Positions 53,594-62,602 of a stretch of DNA of 64,000 bases are shown here, piece by piece (the first letter of the stretch is position 1; each line of letters starts with the position of its first letter). The position numbers were made by a program, and so were the translations under genes. The notes below the pieces were generated by a model. That model did no database searches, was not told where the DNA came from, and saw only the letters and a program-made list of their open reading frames with translations. The DNA is from Comamonas testosteroni TK102 (GTDB lineage Bacteria > Pseudomonadota > Gammaproteobacteria > Burkholderiales > Burkholderiaceae_C), in NCBI RefSeq assembly GCF_000739375.1, contig NZ_CP006704.1, forward strand, positions 620,001 through 684,000, written 5' to 3'.

Positions 53594-54889
53594 TTACATA
53601 TTATTGGGCAGCACGGTCACGATCTGCGGAAAGAACCACAGTATCACGAGCGCCAGCACCATCAGCAGGAAGTACGGTGCGCAGACGCGGGCCAGATAGG
53701 TGATCTGCTTGCCCGTCATGCCCTGGAGCACGAACAGGTTGAAGCCTACCGGTGGCGTGATCTGGGCGGTCTCCACCGTGATCACGAGGAAGATGCCGAA
53801 CCATAGTGGGTCGATGCCTGCGGCCTGGATGATGGGCAGAACCACGCTGGAGGTCAGCACAATGGTGGAGATGCCGTCCAGAAAGCAGCCTATGAGAATG
53901 TAGAACAGCCCCAGCACCGCAATCAGCATGGCGGGCGAGAGGTTCAGGCTGCCCACGTATTCGGCCAGCTGGCGTGGCAGGCCGATATAGCCCATGGACA
54001 AGGTCATGAAGGCTGCACCGGCGAGGATCAGCGCAATCATGCAGTACAGGCGGGTGGCTCCGAACAGCGATTCCTTGAAGTTCTTCCAGGTCAGAGCTCC
54101 TTGCAGGGCCGACAGAATCAGCGCTCCCGTCACGCCTATGCCGGCCGCTTCGGTGGCGGTGGCAATGCCGCTGTAAATGCTGGCAATCACACCCGAGATC
54201 AGCAGCACGACGGGGATCAGGTGCCGCGACTCGTAGACTTTTTGCCTGAAGCTCATGGAGCTGTCGGCCTTGGGCACCTTGTCCGGGTTCATCAAGGCCC
54301 AGATCATGATCCAGCCGCTGAACATCAGTGCCAGCATGATGCCCGGCAGCACGCCTGCCATGAAGAGCTTGGAGATCGACAGCTCGGCCGACACGCCATA
54401 GACGATCAAGATGATGGATGGGGGGATCAGCAGGCCCAGCGTGGCGGGGCCGCCCAGCGAGCCGATCACCATGTTCTCGGGATAGCCGCGCTTGCGCAGC
54501 TCGGGCACATTCATCTTGCCCACGGTGGCGCAGGTGGCGGCCGAGGAGCCGGACACCGCAGCAAAAATCGTGCAGCCGATGACATTGGTGTGCAGCAGGC
54601 GGCCCGGCAGCGCGTTGACCCAGGGTGCCAGACCGCGAAACATGCTCTCGGACAAATTGGTGCGGTAGAGAATCTCGCCCATCCAGACAAACAGCGGCAA
54701 AGCCGTCAAGGTCCAGCTGCTGGCAGAGCTCCAGATGGTCATGGCCATGGCATCGCCCGCAGCGCGCGCGGTGAAGAACTCCATGCCGAACCAGGCAACG
54801 CCCGCCAGCGTCAGTCCGACCCAGACGCCCCCGCCAAGCAGGACCAGCAGCACCACGATCAGTGCAATGCTTGCGGTGATTTCATTCAT
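53594..54889 (-). CDS. TRAP transporter large permease subunit (DctM family), second system
   Basis: This is the large membrane subunit of a second TRAP importer, 431 residues with about 12 helices. It shows the DctM motifs A-A-V-S-G-S-S-A-A-T (about 107-116), G-P-A-T-L-G-L-L-I-P-P-S and I-T-P-P-V-G-F-N-L-F. ATG 54889 (MNEITASIALIV) overlaps the 3' end of the small-subunit gene by 8 bp, so the two are translationally linked. It ends just before a 22-bp hairpin. The substrate is not known. The adjacent GntR gene and 5-oxoproline operon suggest a related role. Confidence 0.94.
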   Translation of the reverse strand: MNEITASIALIVVLLVLLGGGVWVGLTLAGVAWFGMEFFTARAAGDAMAMTIWSSASSWTLTALPLFVWMGEILYRTNLSESMFRGLAPWVNALPGRLLHTNVIGCTIFAAVSGSSAATCATVGKMNVPELRKRGYPENMVIGSLGGPATLGLLIPPSIILIVYGVSAELSISKLFMAGVLPGIMLALMFSGWIMIWALMNPDKVPKADSSMSFRQKVYESRHLIPVVLLISGVIASIYSGIATATEAAGIGVTGALILSALQGALTWKNFKESLFGATRLYCMIALILAGAAFMTLSMGYIGLPRQLAEYVGSLNLSPAMLIAVLGLFYILIGCFLDGISTIVLTSSVVLPIIQAAGIDPLWFGIFLVITVETAQITPPVGFNLFVLQGMTGKQITYLARVCAPYFLLMVLALVILWFFPQIVTVLPNNM

Positions 54890-55388
54890 GAGGGGTTCCC
54901 TCCTTCTCTGCCGCCTTGCGTTTGCCCAGCAGCTCCAGCACCAGTTCGTCACAGAACGCGATGAAGAAAACAATCGTGCCCAGAGCCATGAAAATCTGCG
55001 GAATCCACAGCGGTGTGGCGTCGATGCCCACGGAGATGTCTTCGATCTCCCAGGACTGCCAGACCAGCCGTGTGGAATAGAAAGCCAGAAAAGCCGAAAG
55101 AAGGGTGGCGACGCCCAGGGCGGTCAGCTCCAGCGCCTTGTAGGCTTGGCCCTTGAGCGCACCCAGCAGCAAGGTGACGCGGATATGTTCACCTTTCTTC
55201 AAGGTGCTGGCCAGGGCCATGAAGCCGGCACCTGCCATGGCGTAGCCTGCATAGGCGTCGGTGCCAGGGGCGCTGAAGCCAAAAAGCCGGCTGGTGATGG
55301 TCAGCAGCACCATCGCCAGCACGCCGATCATGGCGATGCCGGCAAGCCAGGCACTGCCTTCATATAAACCATTGAGTAACTTGCGCAT
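54882..55388 (-). CDS. TRAP transporter small permease subunit (DctQ family), second system
   Basis: This 168-residue membrane protein has four predicted helices (about 12-34, 48-64, 88-108 and 130-150) and is the partner of the large permease. The region K-K-G-E-H-I-R-V-T after helix 2 is a DctQ feature. The charged C-terminus (K-R-K-A-A-E-K-E) is cytoplasmic. It begins 79 bp after the binding-protein gene and overlaps the large-subunit gene. Confidence 0.92.
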   Translation of the reverse strand: MRKLLNGLYEGSAWLAGIAMIGVLAMVLLTITSRLFGFSAPGTDAYAGYAMAGAGFMALASTLKKGEHIRVTLLLGALKGQAYKALELTALGVATLLSAFLAFYSTRLVWQSWEIEDISVGIDATPLWIPQIFMALGTIVFFIAFCDELVLELLGKRKAAEKEGTPHE

Positions 55389-55467
55389 GCTTGTCTTCCT
55401 GAGCGGATGAGGTCATCGGCCACCCGCCCCGAATGCCGGGGCCGGGCGAGCCGATGCAATCTGCGCC

Positions 55468-56451
55468 TTACTTGCCAGCCCTGTAGCCGTCGAGAATGGC
55501 CTGGCCGTCAGCGCCGGCCTTGTCCGTCCATTCCTTGATCACGGTCGCACCGATCTTGCCCAGGTCTGCCTTGAGCTGGGCGGAGGGCTGCTCGACCTGC
55601 ATGCCGCCTTGCTTGAGGGCGGCAATCGAGCGCGCATCCACTTCCCTGGACTCTTTCCAGCCGCGCTGCTCGGCGGCGGCAGCGGCCTTGAGCACGGCCT
55701 CCTGCGTGCTCTTGTCCAGTGCGCCGAAGGCCTTCTTGCTCACGGTCACGGCATTCTTGGGAATCCAGGCCTGCACGTTGTAGTAGTACTTCAGGCTTTC
55801 AAACAGCTTGTTGTCGGCACCGGTTGCGCTGGAGGTGATCAGGCCATCCACCACGCCGGTCGCCAGAGCCTGGGACAGCTCGGCCTCCTGCACGGTCACG
55901 GGCTGGGCGCCGATCAGCTCGCCAATGCGGGCTGTGGTCGGGGAGTAGACGCGCCACTTCATGCCCTTGAGATCGGCCGCGGAGTTGACGGGCTTCTTGG
56001 TGTAGATGCCCTGGGGCGGCCAGGCCACGGAATACAGCAGCACCTGTCCCTGCTTGTCCAGCAGCTTTTGCAGTGTGGGCTTCTGGGCCTGGTAGAGCTT
56101 GTAGGCATCGTCATAGTTGCTCACCAGGAACGGGAGTCCATCGACACCGAAGATCTGCGACTCATTCTGAAAGCTCACCAGAAAGAATTCGCCCATCTGT
56201 GCATTGCCGGTCTGCACGGCACGCTTGATTTCGGGCATCTTGAACAGCGATGCACCAAAGTGCGGCGTGATCTTGAGCTTGCCGCCCGTGGCGGCATCCA
56301 CATCCTTCACGAACAGTTCGTTGTTCTTGGAGTGAAAGTTTCCTGGTCCGTATGCGGTGGCGAAATCCCACTTGGTTTGTGCCATGGCATGACCGGCAAT
56401 GCCGATGCCGGCGAGCAAGGTGGCGGTGGCGCAGAAAAAGCGACGCTTCAT
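55468..56451 (-). CDS. TRAP transporter substrate-binding protein (DctP family), second system
   Basis: This is the periplasmic receptor of the second TRAP importer, 327 residues with a signal peptide (M-K-R-R-F-F-C-A, cleavage after A-M-A at about 24). It shows the DctP core: K-G-M-K-W-R-V (about 163-169, with the substrate-binding Arg) and the surrounding P-Q-G-I-Y and G-L-I-T-S-S segments. It is first in the operon and lies downstream of the gntR gene on the same strand. Two operator-like inverted repeats lie in the 170 bp before it. Confidence 0.94.
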   Translation of the reverse strand: MKRRFFCATATLLAGIGIAGHAMAQTKWDFATAYGPGNFHSKNNELFVKDVDAATGGKLKITPHFGASLFKMPEIKRAVQTGNAQMGEFFLVSFQNESQIFGVDGLPFLVSNYDDAYKLYQAQKPTLQKLLDKQGQVLLYSVAWPPQGIYTKKPVNSAADLKGMKWRVYSPTTARIGELIGAQPVTVQEAELSQALATGVVDGLITSSATGADNKLFESLKYYYNVQAWIPKNAVTVSKKAFGALDKSTQEAVLKAAAAAEQRGWKESREVDARSIAALKQGGMQVEQPSAQLKADLGKIGATVIKEWTDKAGADGQAILDGYRAGK

Positions 56452-56515
56452 GAAAACTCCTCGGATAAGAGATGCGGACGAATGAACTCAGGCAAGAGTT
56501 GTGCCAAAAGTAGCA

Positions 56516-56529
56516 TTTGTCTCAACAAA
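56516..56529. promoter_or_regulatory. TTTGT-N4-ACAAA inverted repeat before the second TRAP operon
   Basis: TTTGT and ACAAA flank CTCA, a looser version of the GntR operator pattern seen at 56605 and 57447 with one extra spacer base. It is about 65 bp before the dctP start, a promoter-proximal place. Confidence 0.35.
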
Positions 56530-56604
56530 CATCCATGAGGGATTTCAACGAGTTTTATGAAGCGTAGGGCGTTGTCTTTATGGTCTCTAGTGGGGAGTGA
56601 AGGA

Positions 56605-56615
56605 TTGTTGAACAA
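56605..56615. promoter_or_regulatory. FCD-GntR operator-like site TTGTTGAACAA upstream of the second TRAP operon
   Basis: This 11-bp palindrome fits the FadR-group GntR pattern TnGTnnnACnA and equals, read on the other strand, the site at 57447. It lies in the gap between the gntR stop and dctP. Confidence 0.5.
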
Positions 56616-56621
56616 AAATGG

Positions 56622-57299
56622 TCAGGGAGCCTTGATTCCTGCTTCTGCCAGACGCCGTGCATAGGCGGCCAGAATGATGCGCTCCGAGTGCACCAGATAG
56701 GCACTGAGTTCCTGCGCCGCCTCTGCGGGCCTGCCGGCTTCGAAGATCTGCAAGATCTTCAGGTTCATGCTCACATAGGGTGCATGCAGAAAATGCGGGT
56801 CGCGCAGCAGGCCGAAGGCCAGGCGCAGCTCCGCCAGCAGGTGCGAGAACATCTCGTTGAGGCGTTCGCTGTCGGCCAGGGCCACGATGGCTTTGTGAAA
56901 CGCCATATTGGCGGTACCCACCTCGGACCAGTCCTCGGTCTCGCTGTGCCGCTGGCCGCTTTCCACGGCCTCGCGCATCCGCGTCAGTGCAGGGTGCATG
57001 GGGTAAGCCTGTGCAAGGGCCTGGCACTCGATCATGCGCCGCACGCGATAGATATCGATGATGGACGCCATGCTTGGCACGGCCACCGATACGCCCTTGT
57101 TGGGCTCATGCACCAGCAGACCTTCCTTGGTCAGCATGCGGAACACCTCGCGCAAGGTGTTGCGCGAAATATCCAGCGCTTCGCTGAGTGCCGCTTCGGA
57201 CAGGCGCTGGCCCGGGCTCAGCACGCCCTTGACCAGCTGGCTGCGTATTTCTTCGGCGATGCGTTCGGTCAGATTCTGGACCTCTGCTGCGACTTTCAT
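56622..57299 (-). CDS. GntR-family transcriptional regulator with FCD domain
   Basis: This 225-residue regulator has an N-terminal winged helix (about 10-75; L-S-E-A-A-L-S-E-A-L-D-I-S-R-N-T-L-R-E and N-K-G-V-S-V) and a C-terminal all-helical FCD domain (about 85-215) that binds a small carboxylate through metal. ATG 57299 has AAGGGA upstream, and an in-frame ATG at 57335 would add 12 residues. It lies between the TRAP operon (same strand, downstream) and the divergent 5-oxoproline operon. Matching operator-like sites lie in both flanks, so it probably controls both operons. Confidence 0.92.
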   Translation of the reverse strand: MKVAAEVQNLTERIAEEIRSQLVKGVLSPGQRLSEAALSEALDISRNTLREVFRMLTKEGLLVHEPNKGVSVAVPSMASIIDIYRVRRMIECQALAQAYPMHPALTRMREAVESGQRHSETEDWSEVGTANMAFHKAIVALADSERLNEMFSHLLAELRLAFGLLRDPHFLHAPYVSMNLKILQIFEAGRPAEAAQELSAYLVHSERIILAAYARRLAEAGIKAP

Positions 57300-57433
57300 G
57301 GCATTCCCTTTTTGCTGTCGCCAGAGTGTAGCCATCGTTCTGTTGACTCAGAGAAGTCGAGAAGATTGGCGATACCTAGGGTTTGCTCTATTACAAAGTC
57401 TATTTGTTCTGCAAACAATTTCATTTGTGGAAT

Positions 57434-57457
57434 CAATCTAAATAGATTGTTCAACAA
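57434..57457. promoter_or_regulatory. Overlapping inverted repeats between gntR and the 5-oxoproline operon, with TTGTTCAACAA
   Basis: CAATCT-AAAT-AGATTG (57434-57449) is a perfect inverted repeat, and TTGTTCAACAA (57447-57457) fits the FadR-group GntR pattern TnGTnnnACnA. The second site is identical to the one before the TRAP operon (56605). They sit in the AT-rich part of the divergent gap, where both promoters would be. Confidence 0.55.
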
Positions 57458-57591
57458 TTAGGGGAATGAGGCAGGTCTGAAACAGAGCTGCCCAGCCTTC
57501 CTCAAAAGAGCTGGGCGGGTTGCTGCGAGCGTTCCCGTCTTTGGTAGGGCCCGCCGCGCAGCGGATCAGGGCGTGATTTCCGGAGGCTTCC

Positions 57592-58311
57592 ATGCCTGTA
57601 GACGTAAACCTGTGGCCGCTGATCGGCGTGCTCATCATCATTGCCGGCTTTGCGCTGCGCTTTAATCCCATGCTGGTGGTCATCGTGACCGCCATCGGCA
57701 CTGCCTTCGCGGCGGGCTTTCCGCTGGACAAGGTGCTGGCCGCCATCGGGGCCGGCTTCATCAAGACCCGCAATCTGCCGCTCATCATCTTGCTGCCGCT
57801 GGCCGTGATCGGCCTGCTGGAGCGCCATGGCCTGCGTCAGCATGCGCAAAACTGGATCAGCTCCATCAAGTCGGCCACTGCCGGCCGCCTGCTGATCGTC
57901 TACCTGGCAGCGCGTCAACTTACCGCTGCCATCGGCCTGACCAGCCTGGGCGGTCATCCCCAGATGGTGCGTCCGCTGCTGGCGCCCATGGCCGAAGGCG
58001 CGACGGAAAGCCGTTACGGCAAGCTGTCGGTCAAGGTGCGCGAGAAGCTGCGCGCCATGTCGGCTGCCACGGACAACGTGGGCCTGTTCTTTGGTGAAGA
58101 TATCTTCGTGGCCTTTGGCGCGATCGTGCTGATGACCACCTTCCTGAAGGAGGCCGGAATCGAGGTCGAACCGATCCATGTCGCGCTGTGGGGCATTCCA
58201 ACGGCCATCTCGGCCTTCGCCATCCATGCCTTGCGCCTGCATCGCCTGGACAGGCAGCTGGCGCGTGAAATTGCTGCGGAAAAGAAAGCCGCCCAGGGAG
58301 AACAGGCATGA
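57592..58311 (+). CDS. 5-oxoproline transporter, DUF969-family subunit
   Basis: This 239-residue membrane protein belongs to DUF969, which is annotated as one of two subunits of a 5-oxoproline transporter because it always travels with oxoprolinase genes. About five helices are seen (about 5-25, 28-48, 60-80, 165-185 and 190-210), with a conserved central loop including G-L-T-S-L-G-G-H-P-Q and A-T-D-N-V-G-L-F-F-G-E-D. ATG 57592 follows GGAGGCTTCC. The last codons overlap the DUF979 gene. Confidence 0.9.
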   Translation: MPVDVNLWPLIGVLIIIAGFALRFNPMLVVIVTAIGTAFAAGFPLDKVLAAIGAGFIKTRNLPLIILLPLAVIGLLERHGLRQHAQNWISSIKSATAGRLLIVYLAARQLTAAIGLTSLGGHPQMVRPLLAPMAEGATESRYGKLSVKVREKLRAMSAATDNVGLFFGEDIFVAFGAIVLMTTFLKEAGIEVEPIHVALWGIPTAISAFAIHALRLHRLDRQLAREIAAEKKAAQGEQA

Positions 58312-59261
58312 CCATCACCATTCAATACCTGTACTACCTCGTCGGCCTGGTGCTGGCGGTGACGGCCGTGATGACGCTGCGCGACGGCAGCAACCCGCGC
58401 CGTTTCTCGGCGGGCCTGTTCTGGGCGCTGTATGCGCTGGTGTTCCTCGTTGGCGATCTGCTGCCGCCCGTATGGGTGGGGGCGGTGGCGGTCGTCATGG
58501 CCCTGATTGCCGGTTTCGGCGGCGTGATGGGCGGCAAGCATCAGCCGCGCACCGATGCACAGTACCTGGAAAGCGCCAGGCGCCTGGGCAACAAGCTGTT
58601 CGTGCCGGCGCTGGCCATCCCGCTGATCACCATGGTGGGCACGCTGTCGGCCAAGCATCTGGTCTTTGGCGGCACTCCTCTGATCGACCCCAAGAACAGC
58701 ACCCTGGTCAGTCTGGGCATCGGCTGCGTGATCGCGCTGGTGCTGGCCTGCAAGATGACGCGCGAGACTCCCGTGCAGGGCCTGCGCGAGTCGCACCGCC
58801 TGATCGATGCACTGGGCTGGGCCCTGGTGCTGCCGCAGATGCTGGGCATGCTGGGTCTGGTGTTTTCGGATGCCGGTGTGGGCAAGGCCGTGGCCTATGT
58901 GACCACCACCTACATCAATATGGATGTGCGCTTTGTGGCCGTGGCCGTGTATGTGATCGGCATGGCGCTGTTCACCGTCATCATGGGCAATGGCTTTGCG
59001 GCCTTTCCGGTGATGACCGGCGGTGTGGGCGTGCCCGTGCTGGTTGGCGTCTACCATGGTGACCCGGCCGTGATGGCGGCAGTCGGCATGTTGTCGGGCT
59101 ACTGCGGCACCTTGCTGACGCCCATGGCGGCCAACTTCAACCTGGTGCCCGCAGCACTGCTGGAAATTGACAAGAATGCCGTCATCCGTGCGCAGGTTCC
59201 CACGGCCATCACGCTGCTGATCGTCAATGTGTTCCTGCTCAACTTCCTGATGTTCCGATAA
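58308..59261 (+). CDS. 5-oxoproline transporter, DUF979-family subunit
   Basis: This 317-residue, very hydrophobic protein has about nine helices and belongs to DUF979, the partner of DUF969. Conserved stretches include P-L-I-T-M-V-G-T-L-S, G-N-G-F-A-A-F-P-V-M-T and G-Y-C-G-T-L-L-T-P-M-A-A-N-F-N. The ATG overlaps the DUF969 stop by 4 bp. Pyroglutamyl peptidase follows 12 bp later, so uptake and release of 5-oxoproline are encoded together. Confidence 0.9.
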   Translation: MTITIQYLYYLVGLVLAVTAVMTLRDGSNPRRFSAGLFWALYALVFLVGDLLPPVWVGAVAVVMALIAGFGGVMGGKHQPRTDAQYLESARRLGNKLFVPALAIPLITMVGTLSAKHLVFGGTPLIDPKNSTLVSLGIGCVIALVLACKMTRETPVQGLRESHRLIDALGWALVLPQMLGMLGLVFSDAGVGKAVAYVTTTYINMDVRFVAVAVYVIGMALFTVIMGNGFAAFPVMTGGVGVPVLVGVYHGDPAVMAAVGMLSGYCGTLLTPMAANFNLVPAALLEIDKNAVIRAQVPTAITLLIVNVFLLNFLMFR

Positions 59262-59273
59262 GAGAGAGTTGCC

Positions 59274-59936
59274 ATGACTGAGGCTGCCCACCGAATCCTG
59301 CTGACCGGCTTTGAGCCCTTCGACAAAGATAGCGTCAACCCCTCGTGGGAAGTGGCGCGCGCGCTGAACGGCGAGCTGATTGCGGATGGCGTGGTGCATT
59401 CCGTGCAACTGCCCTGCGTGTTCGGTGCGGCCATGGAGGCGCTCGACGAGGCGCTGGCCAGGCTGCAGCCCACGCTGATCATCAGCCTGGGGCTGGCCGG
59501 CGGGCGCACTGAAATCACGCCGGAGCGTGTGGCCATCAATATCGACGATGCCCGCATTCCGGACAACGCGGGCCATCAGCCCGTCGACCAGTCCGTGGTG
59601 CGCGATGCGCCCGCTGCCTACTTCTCGACCCTGCCCATCAAGGCCATGGTGCGCCATCTGCGGGACGCGGGCATTCCGGCTGCGGTGTCGAACACGGCGG
59701 GCACTTTTGTCTGCAACCATGTGTTCTATGCCCTGATGCACAGGCTGTCGCGCCGTGCGGGCCCTGGCGTGCGCGGCGGCTTTATTCACATACCCGCGCT
59801 GCCGCAGCAGGCCGCGCGCCAGCCAGGCATGGCCAGCATGGCGCTGGAGACACAGATTCAGGGCATCCGCACAGCCATTCATACGGCCATGACGGTGCAG
59901 CAGGATTTGCAGGAACACGCAGGTCAGCTGCATTGA
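59274..59936 (+). CDS. pcp: Pyroglutamyl-peptidase I
   Basis: Pcp removes N-terminal pyroglutamate from peptides, giving free 5-oxoproline. The 220-residue cysteine peptidase has the catalytic Cys in [10 protein letters not shown] (about 142-151), the His in F-I-H-I-P (about 168-172) and the Glu near T-P-E-R-V-A-I-N (about 80-87). G-F-E-P-F at the start is the substrate pocket. The product feeds the oxoprolinase encoded next, and pxpA begins 20 bp downstream. Confidence 0.96.
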   Translation: MTEAAHRILLTGFEPFDKDSVNPSWEVARALNGELIADGVVHSVQLPCVFGAAMEALDEALARLQPTLIISLGLAGGRTEITPERVAINIDDARIPDNAGHQPVDQSVVRDAPAAYFSTLPIKAMVRHLRDAGIPAAVSNTAGTFVCNHVFYALMHRLSRRAGPGVRGGFIHIPALPQQAARQPGMASMALETQIQGIRTAIHTAMTVQQDLQEHAGQLH

Positions 59937-59956
59937 TGCCGACCGGGAGAAGAATG

Positions 59957-60724
59957 ATGAAAATGGATTTGAACAGCGATCTGGGCGAGAGCTTCGGCGC
60001 CTGGCGCATGGGCGATGATGCGGCCATGCTGGACATCGTCAGCAGCGCCAATGTGGCCTGCGGCTTTCATGCCGGCGACGCGGCCGGGATACTGGCCACG
60101 CTCAGGGCCGCCAAGGCGCGCGGCGTGGTCGTGGGCGCGCATGTGGCCTACCGCGACCTGTCGGGTTTCGGGCGCCGCAACATGGATGTGGCCAGCGGCG
60201 ATCTGGTGGCCGACGTGATCTATCAGATCGGCGCTCTGCAGGGCCTTGCGCAGGCTGCCGGCACCAGCGTCCAGTATGTCAAGCCGCACGGCGCGCTCTA
60301 CAACACCATTGCCCAGGACAAGCGTCAGGCCATGGATGTGATCAATGCCATCAAGGCCATCAATCCCAGGCTGGTGCTGATGGCGCTGGCCGGGGCGCCC
60401 CTGATCGAGTGGGCCCGCGATGCCGGCCTCAGCGTGGTGGCCGAGGCCTTTGCCGATCGCGGATACACGCCCGATGGCGCCCTGGTCTCGCGCCGCGAGC
60501 CCGGTGCCGTGCTGCACGACGAAAACCTGATCGCCGAGCGCATGCTGACCCTGGTGCGTGAGGGAGTGATCGAGGCCGTGGACGGAACTCTGGTGCGTGT
60601 GCAGGCCGACTCCATCTGCGTGCATGGCGACAGCCCCGGTGCCGTGGCCATTGCGCGCAACATCCGCCAGCGCTTCGAGCAGGAGGGCGTGCAGATCACC
60701 TCCTTTGTGGACACCGCGCCATGA
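59957..60724 (+). CDS. pxpA: 5-oxoprolinase subunit A (LamB/YcsF family)
   Basis: PxpA works with PxpB and PxpC to open 5-oxoproline to glutamate using ATP. The 255 residues start [12 protein letters not shown], a clear family signature, and contain [10 protein letters not shown] (about 32-41), G-A-H-V-A-Y-R-D and K-P-H-G-A-L-Y-N (about 109-116). Three ATGs lie close together (59954, 59957, 59963). The GGGAGA site best fits 59957. It overlaps the pxpBC start by 4 bp. Confidence 0.95.
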   Translation: MKMDLNSDLGESFGAWRMGDDAAMLDIVSSANVACGFHAGDAAGILATLRAAKARGVVVGAHVAYRDLSGFGRRNMDVASGDLVADVIYQIGALQGLAQAAGTSVQYVKPHGALYNTIAQDKRQAMDVINAIKAINPRLVLMALAGAPLIEWARDAGLSVVAEAFADRGYTPDGALVSRREPGAVLHDENLIAERMLTLVREGVIEAVDGTLVRVQADSICVHGDSPGAVAIARNIRQRFEQEGVQITSFVDTAP

Positions 60725-62373
60725 GTGCCATGCGCTTTTTGCCCGTCAACCGCCACGCCATCCTGGTGGAGCTGGCCGACCTGCAGCAGACGCTGGTGCT
60801 GCTGGGGGCCCTGCAGGCTAGTCCCATTGAAGGCGTGCAGGAGCTGGTGCCTGCTGCGCGCACCATTCTTGTACAGTTTGCGCCCCATATCATCGGCGCG
60901 GCGCAGCTGGTGCGGCGCATTGCCGCCTGCGATCTGAGCGGCAGCGTGCAGCGCTCGGACGTGCTGGTGCAGATTCCCGTGCGCTATGACGGCGAGGATC
61001 TGGCCGAAGTCGCCCAGATACTGGGCCTCACGGCCGAAGAGGTGGTGCGCCGCCACACGGGCAGCGAATGGTCGGTGGCCTTTACCGGCTTTGCGCCGGG
61101 CTTTGCCTATCTGAGCGGCGGCGACCCCGTCTTCAATGTGCCGCGCCGGGCCACGCCACGTACCAAGGTGCCTGCGGGCGCCGTGGCGCTGGCCGGCAGC
61201 TTCAGCGCGGTCTACCCCCAGGCCAGCCCCGGCGGCTGGCAGATCATCGGCGTGACCGATGCCGCGATGTGGGATCTGGCGCGCGACCTGCCGGCCTTGC
61301 TGCAGCCCGGCTACCGCGTGCAGTTTGTCGATATTGCTACGCAAACAGAAGCTGCCAGCGCTCTATCCAGTTCGATTTCAGCTAGTAAAGTAGATGAAAT
61401 CAATAAGGGTCGAACGCAAGCAGCTACGAATTTAAAAGCAAATGCTGCGGCCTTGCGTGTGCGCGCCACAGGCCTGCTCACGTTGTTTCAGGATAGAGGT
61501 CGCCATGGCCAGGCCGGCCAGGGCGTTTCGGCCTCGGGTGCCATGGATCAGGCGGCGTTCAAGGCGGCCAACCGGCTGGTCGGCAATGCCAGCCAGCAGC
61601 CGGTGCTGGAGACGGTAGGCGGTGGCCTGTCGCTGCAAAGCGTGGGCGAGAACGTAGTGGCCGTGACCGGCGCGGACGCTCCTCTCAGCATCACCACGGC
61701 CGACGGGCGCCGCTGGTCTGCGCCGCGCTGCGCCGCGATTGCGCTGGCCGATGGCGACACGCTGAGCCTGGGCCAGCCCGTGGCCGGTGCCCGCTGCTAT
61801 GTGGCGGTGCGCGGCGGCTACGAAGTGGCTCCCGTGCTGGGCAGTGCTTCGACGGACACCCTGGCCCATGTCGGGCCGCCCGCTCTGCAAACTGGGCAGT
61901 TGCTGGCGGTGCTGCCGGCCCCCCATGCCGTGGTGGCCGAGCTGGCCCTGCCGCAGCAGGAGCTGCCGGCCCCGGACGGCGAAGTGTTGCTGGATGTGGA
62001 ACTGGGGCCGCGTACCGACTGGTTCACGCCCGAGGCCGTAGCCTTGCTGGCCGTCCAGCGCTGGCAGGTCACGTCCCAGTCCAATCGCGTGGGCCTGCGA
62101 CTGGCCGGAGAACAGGCGCTGACGCGCGCCGTGAGCAGCGAGCTGCCCAGCGAAGGCACGCCGCTGGGGGCCATCCAGGTTCCCGCCAGCGGCCAGCCCG
62201 TGCTGTTTCTGGCCGACCATCCGCTGACCGGCGGCTATCCCGTGATCGGCTGCGTGGCACCTCATCATCTGGATCTTGCGGGACAGATTCCCGTAGGGGC
62301 CTGGATTCGTTTCAACCCCATCCGCACCTTTGCAGAGCTGGTGCCTGCAGTCGCGGAGCGAGGAGTGACTTGA
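60721..62373 (+). CDS. pxpBC: 5-oxoprolinase subunits B and C fused (KipI-KipA type)
   Basis: This 550-residue protein joins PxpB (KipI-like, about 1-205; [10 protein letters not shown] and P-R-T-K-V-P-A-G) to PxpC (KipA-like, about 240-545; F-Q-D-R-G-R-H-G and Y-P-V-I-G-C-V). In E. coli the two are separate. The linker (about residues 209-237; [13 protein letters not shown]) is encoded by a copy of the window's 84-bp palindromic repeat and has lower GC and odd codon use. The protein needs PxpA, encoded upstream. The stop overlaps the first minigene of a tandem array (TGATG). Confidence 0.93.
   Translation: MSAMRFLPVNRHAILVELADLQQTLVLLGALQASPIEGVQELVPAARTILVQFAPHIIGAAQLVRRIAACDLSGSVQRSDVLVQIPVRYDGEDLAEVAQILGLTAEEVVRRHTGSEWSVAFTGFAPGFAYLSGGDPVFNVPRRATPRTKVPAGAVALAGSFSAVYPQASPGGWQIIGVTDAAMWDLARDLPALLQPGYRVQFVDIATQTEAASALSSSISASKVDEINKGRTQAATNLKANAAALRVRATGLLTLFQDRGRHGQAGQGVSASGAMDQAAFKAANRLVGNASQQPVLETVGGGLSLQSVGENVVAVTGADAPLSITTADGRRWSAPRCAAIALADGDTLSLGQPVAGARCYVAVRGGYEVAPVLGSASTDTLAHVGPPALQTGQLLAVLPAPHAVVAELALPQQELPAPDGEVLLDVELGPRTDWFTPEAVALLAVQRWQVTSQSNRVGLRLAGEQALTRAVSSELPSEGTPLGAIQVPASGQPVLFLADHPLTGGYPVIGCVAPHHLDLAGQIPVGAWIRFNPIRTFAELVPAVAERGVT
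61347..61430. repeat. 84-bp palindromic dispersed element, copy 5, inside pxpBC
   Basis: AGAAGCTGCCAGCGCTCTA and AACGCAAGCAGCTACGA form the outer arms, and GATTTCA faces TGAAATC in the centre, as in the intergenic copies. The length of 84 bp keeps the frame (28 codons), so it is read through as the PxpB-PxpC linker. Confidence 0.65.
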
Positions 62374-62459
62374 TGAAAAAAGCTCTGATTGCCAATCGTG
62401 GCGAAAACAGCTGCGCAGCAGGCGGCGGCGGTCTCGCATCCCTGTCTTACGCTTGCTGA
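62373..62459 (+). CDS. Minigene unit 0 (28 codons) overlapping the pxpBC stop
   Basis: The ATG overlaps the pxpBC stop (TGATG) and has GAGGAG upstream. The peptide starts [16 protein letters not shown] and ends L-A-S-L-S-Y-A-C. The N-terminus is biotin-carboxylase-like but with codons different from the other units. It lacks the 11 codons between the two direct repeats. Whether the peptide has a role is unknown. Confidence 0.45.
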   Translation: MKKALIANRGENSCAAGGGGLASLSYAC

Positions 62460-62469
62460 GGTGGCAACC

Positions 62470-62592
62470 ATGATGACCAAAGTTCTGATGGCCAACCGTG
62501 GCGAAAACAGCTGCGCAGCAGTTGTTTCACCAGATTGCCGGGCCTGCGCAGCAGGCGGCGGCGGTCTCGCATCCCTGTCTTACGCTTGCTGA
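62470..62592 (+). CDS. Minigene unit 1 (40 codons)
   Basis: ATG 62470 follows GAGGTGGCAACC. The peptide starts [17 protein letters not shown], passes V-V-S-P-D-C-R-A-C and ends S-L-S-Y-A-C. It differs from units 2 and 3 in two N-terminal codons (M for I) and one extra Gly. The TGA overlaps the next unit's ribosome-binding site. Confidence 0.45.
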   Translation: MMTKVLMANRGENSCAAVVSPDCRACAAGGGGLASLSYAC

Positions 62593-62602
62593 GGTGGCAA
62601 CC

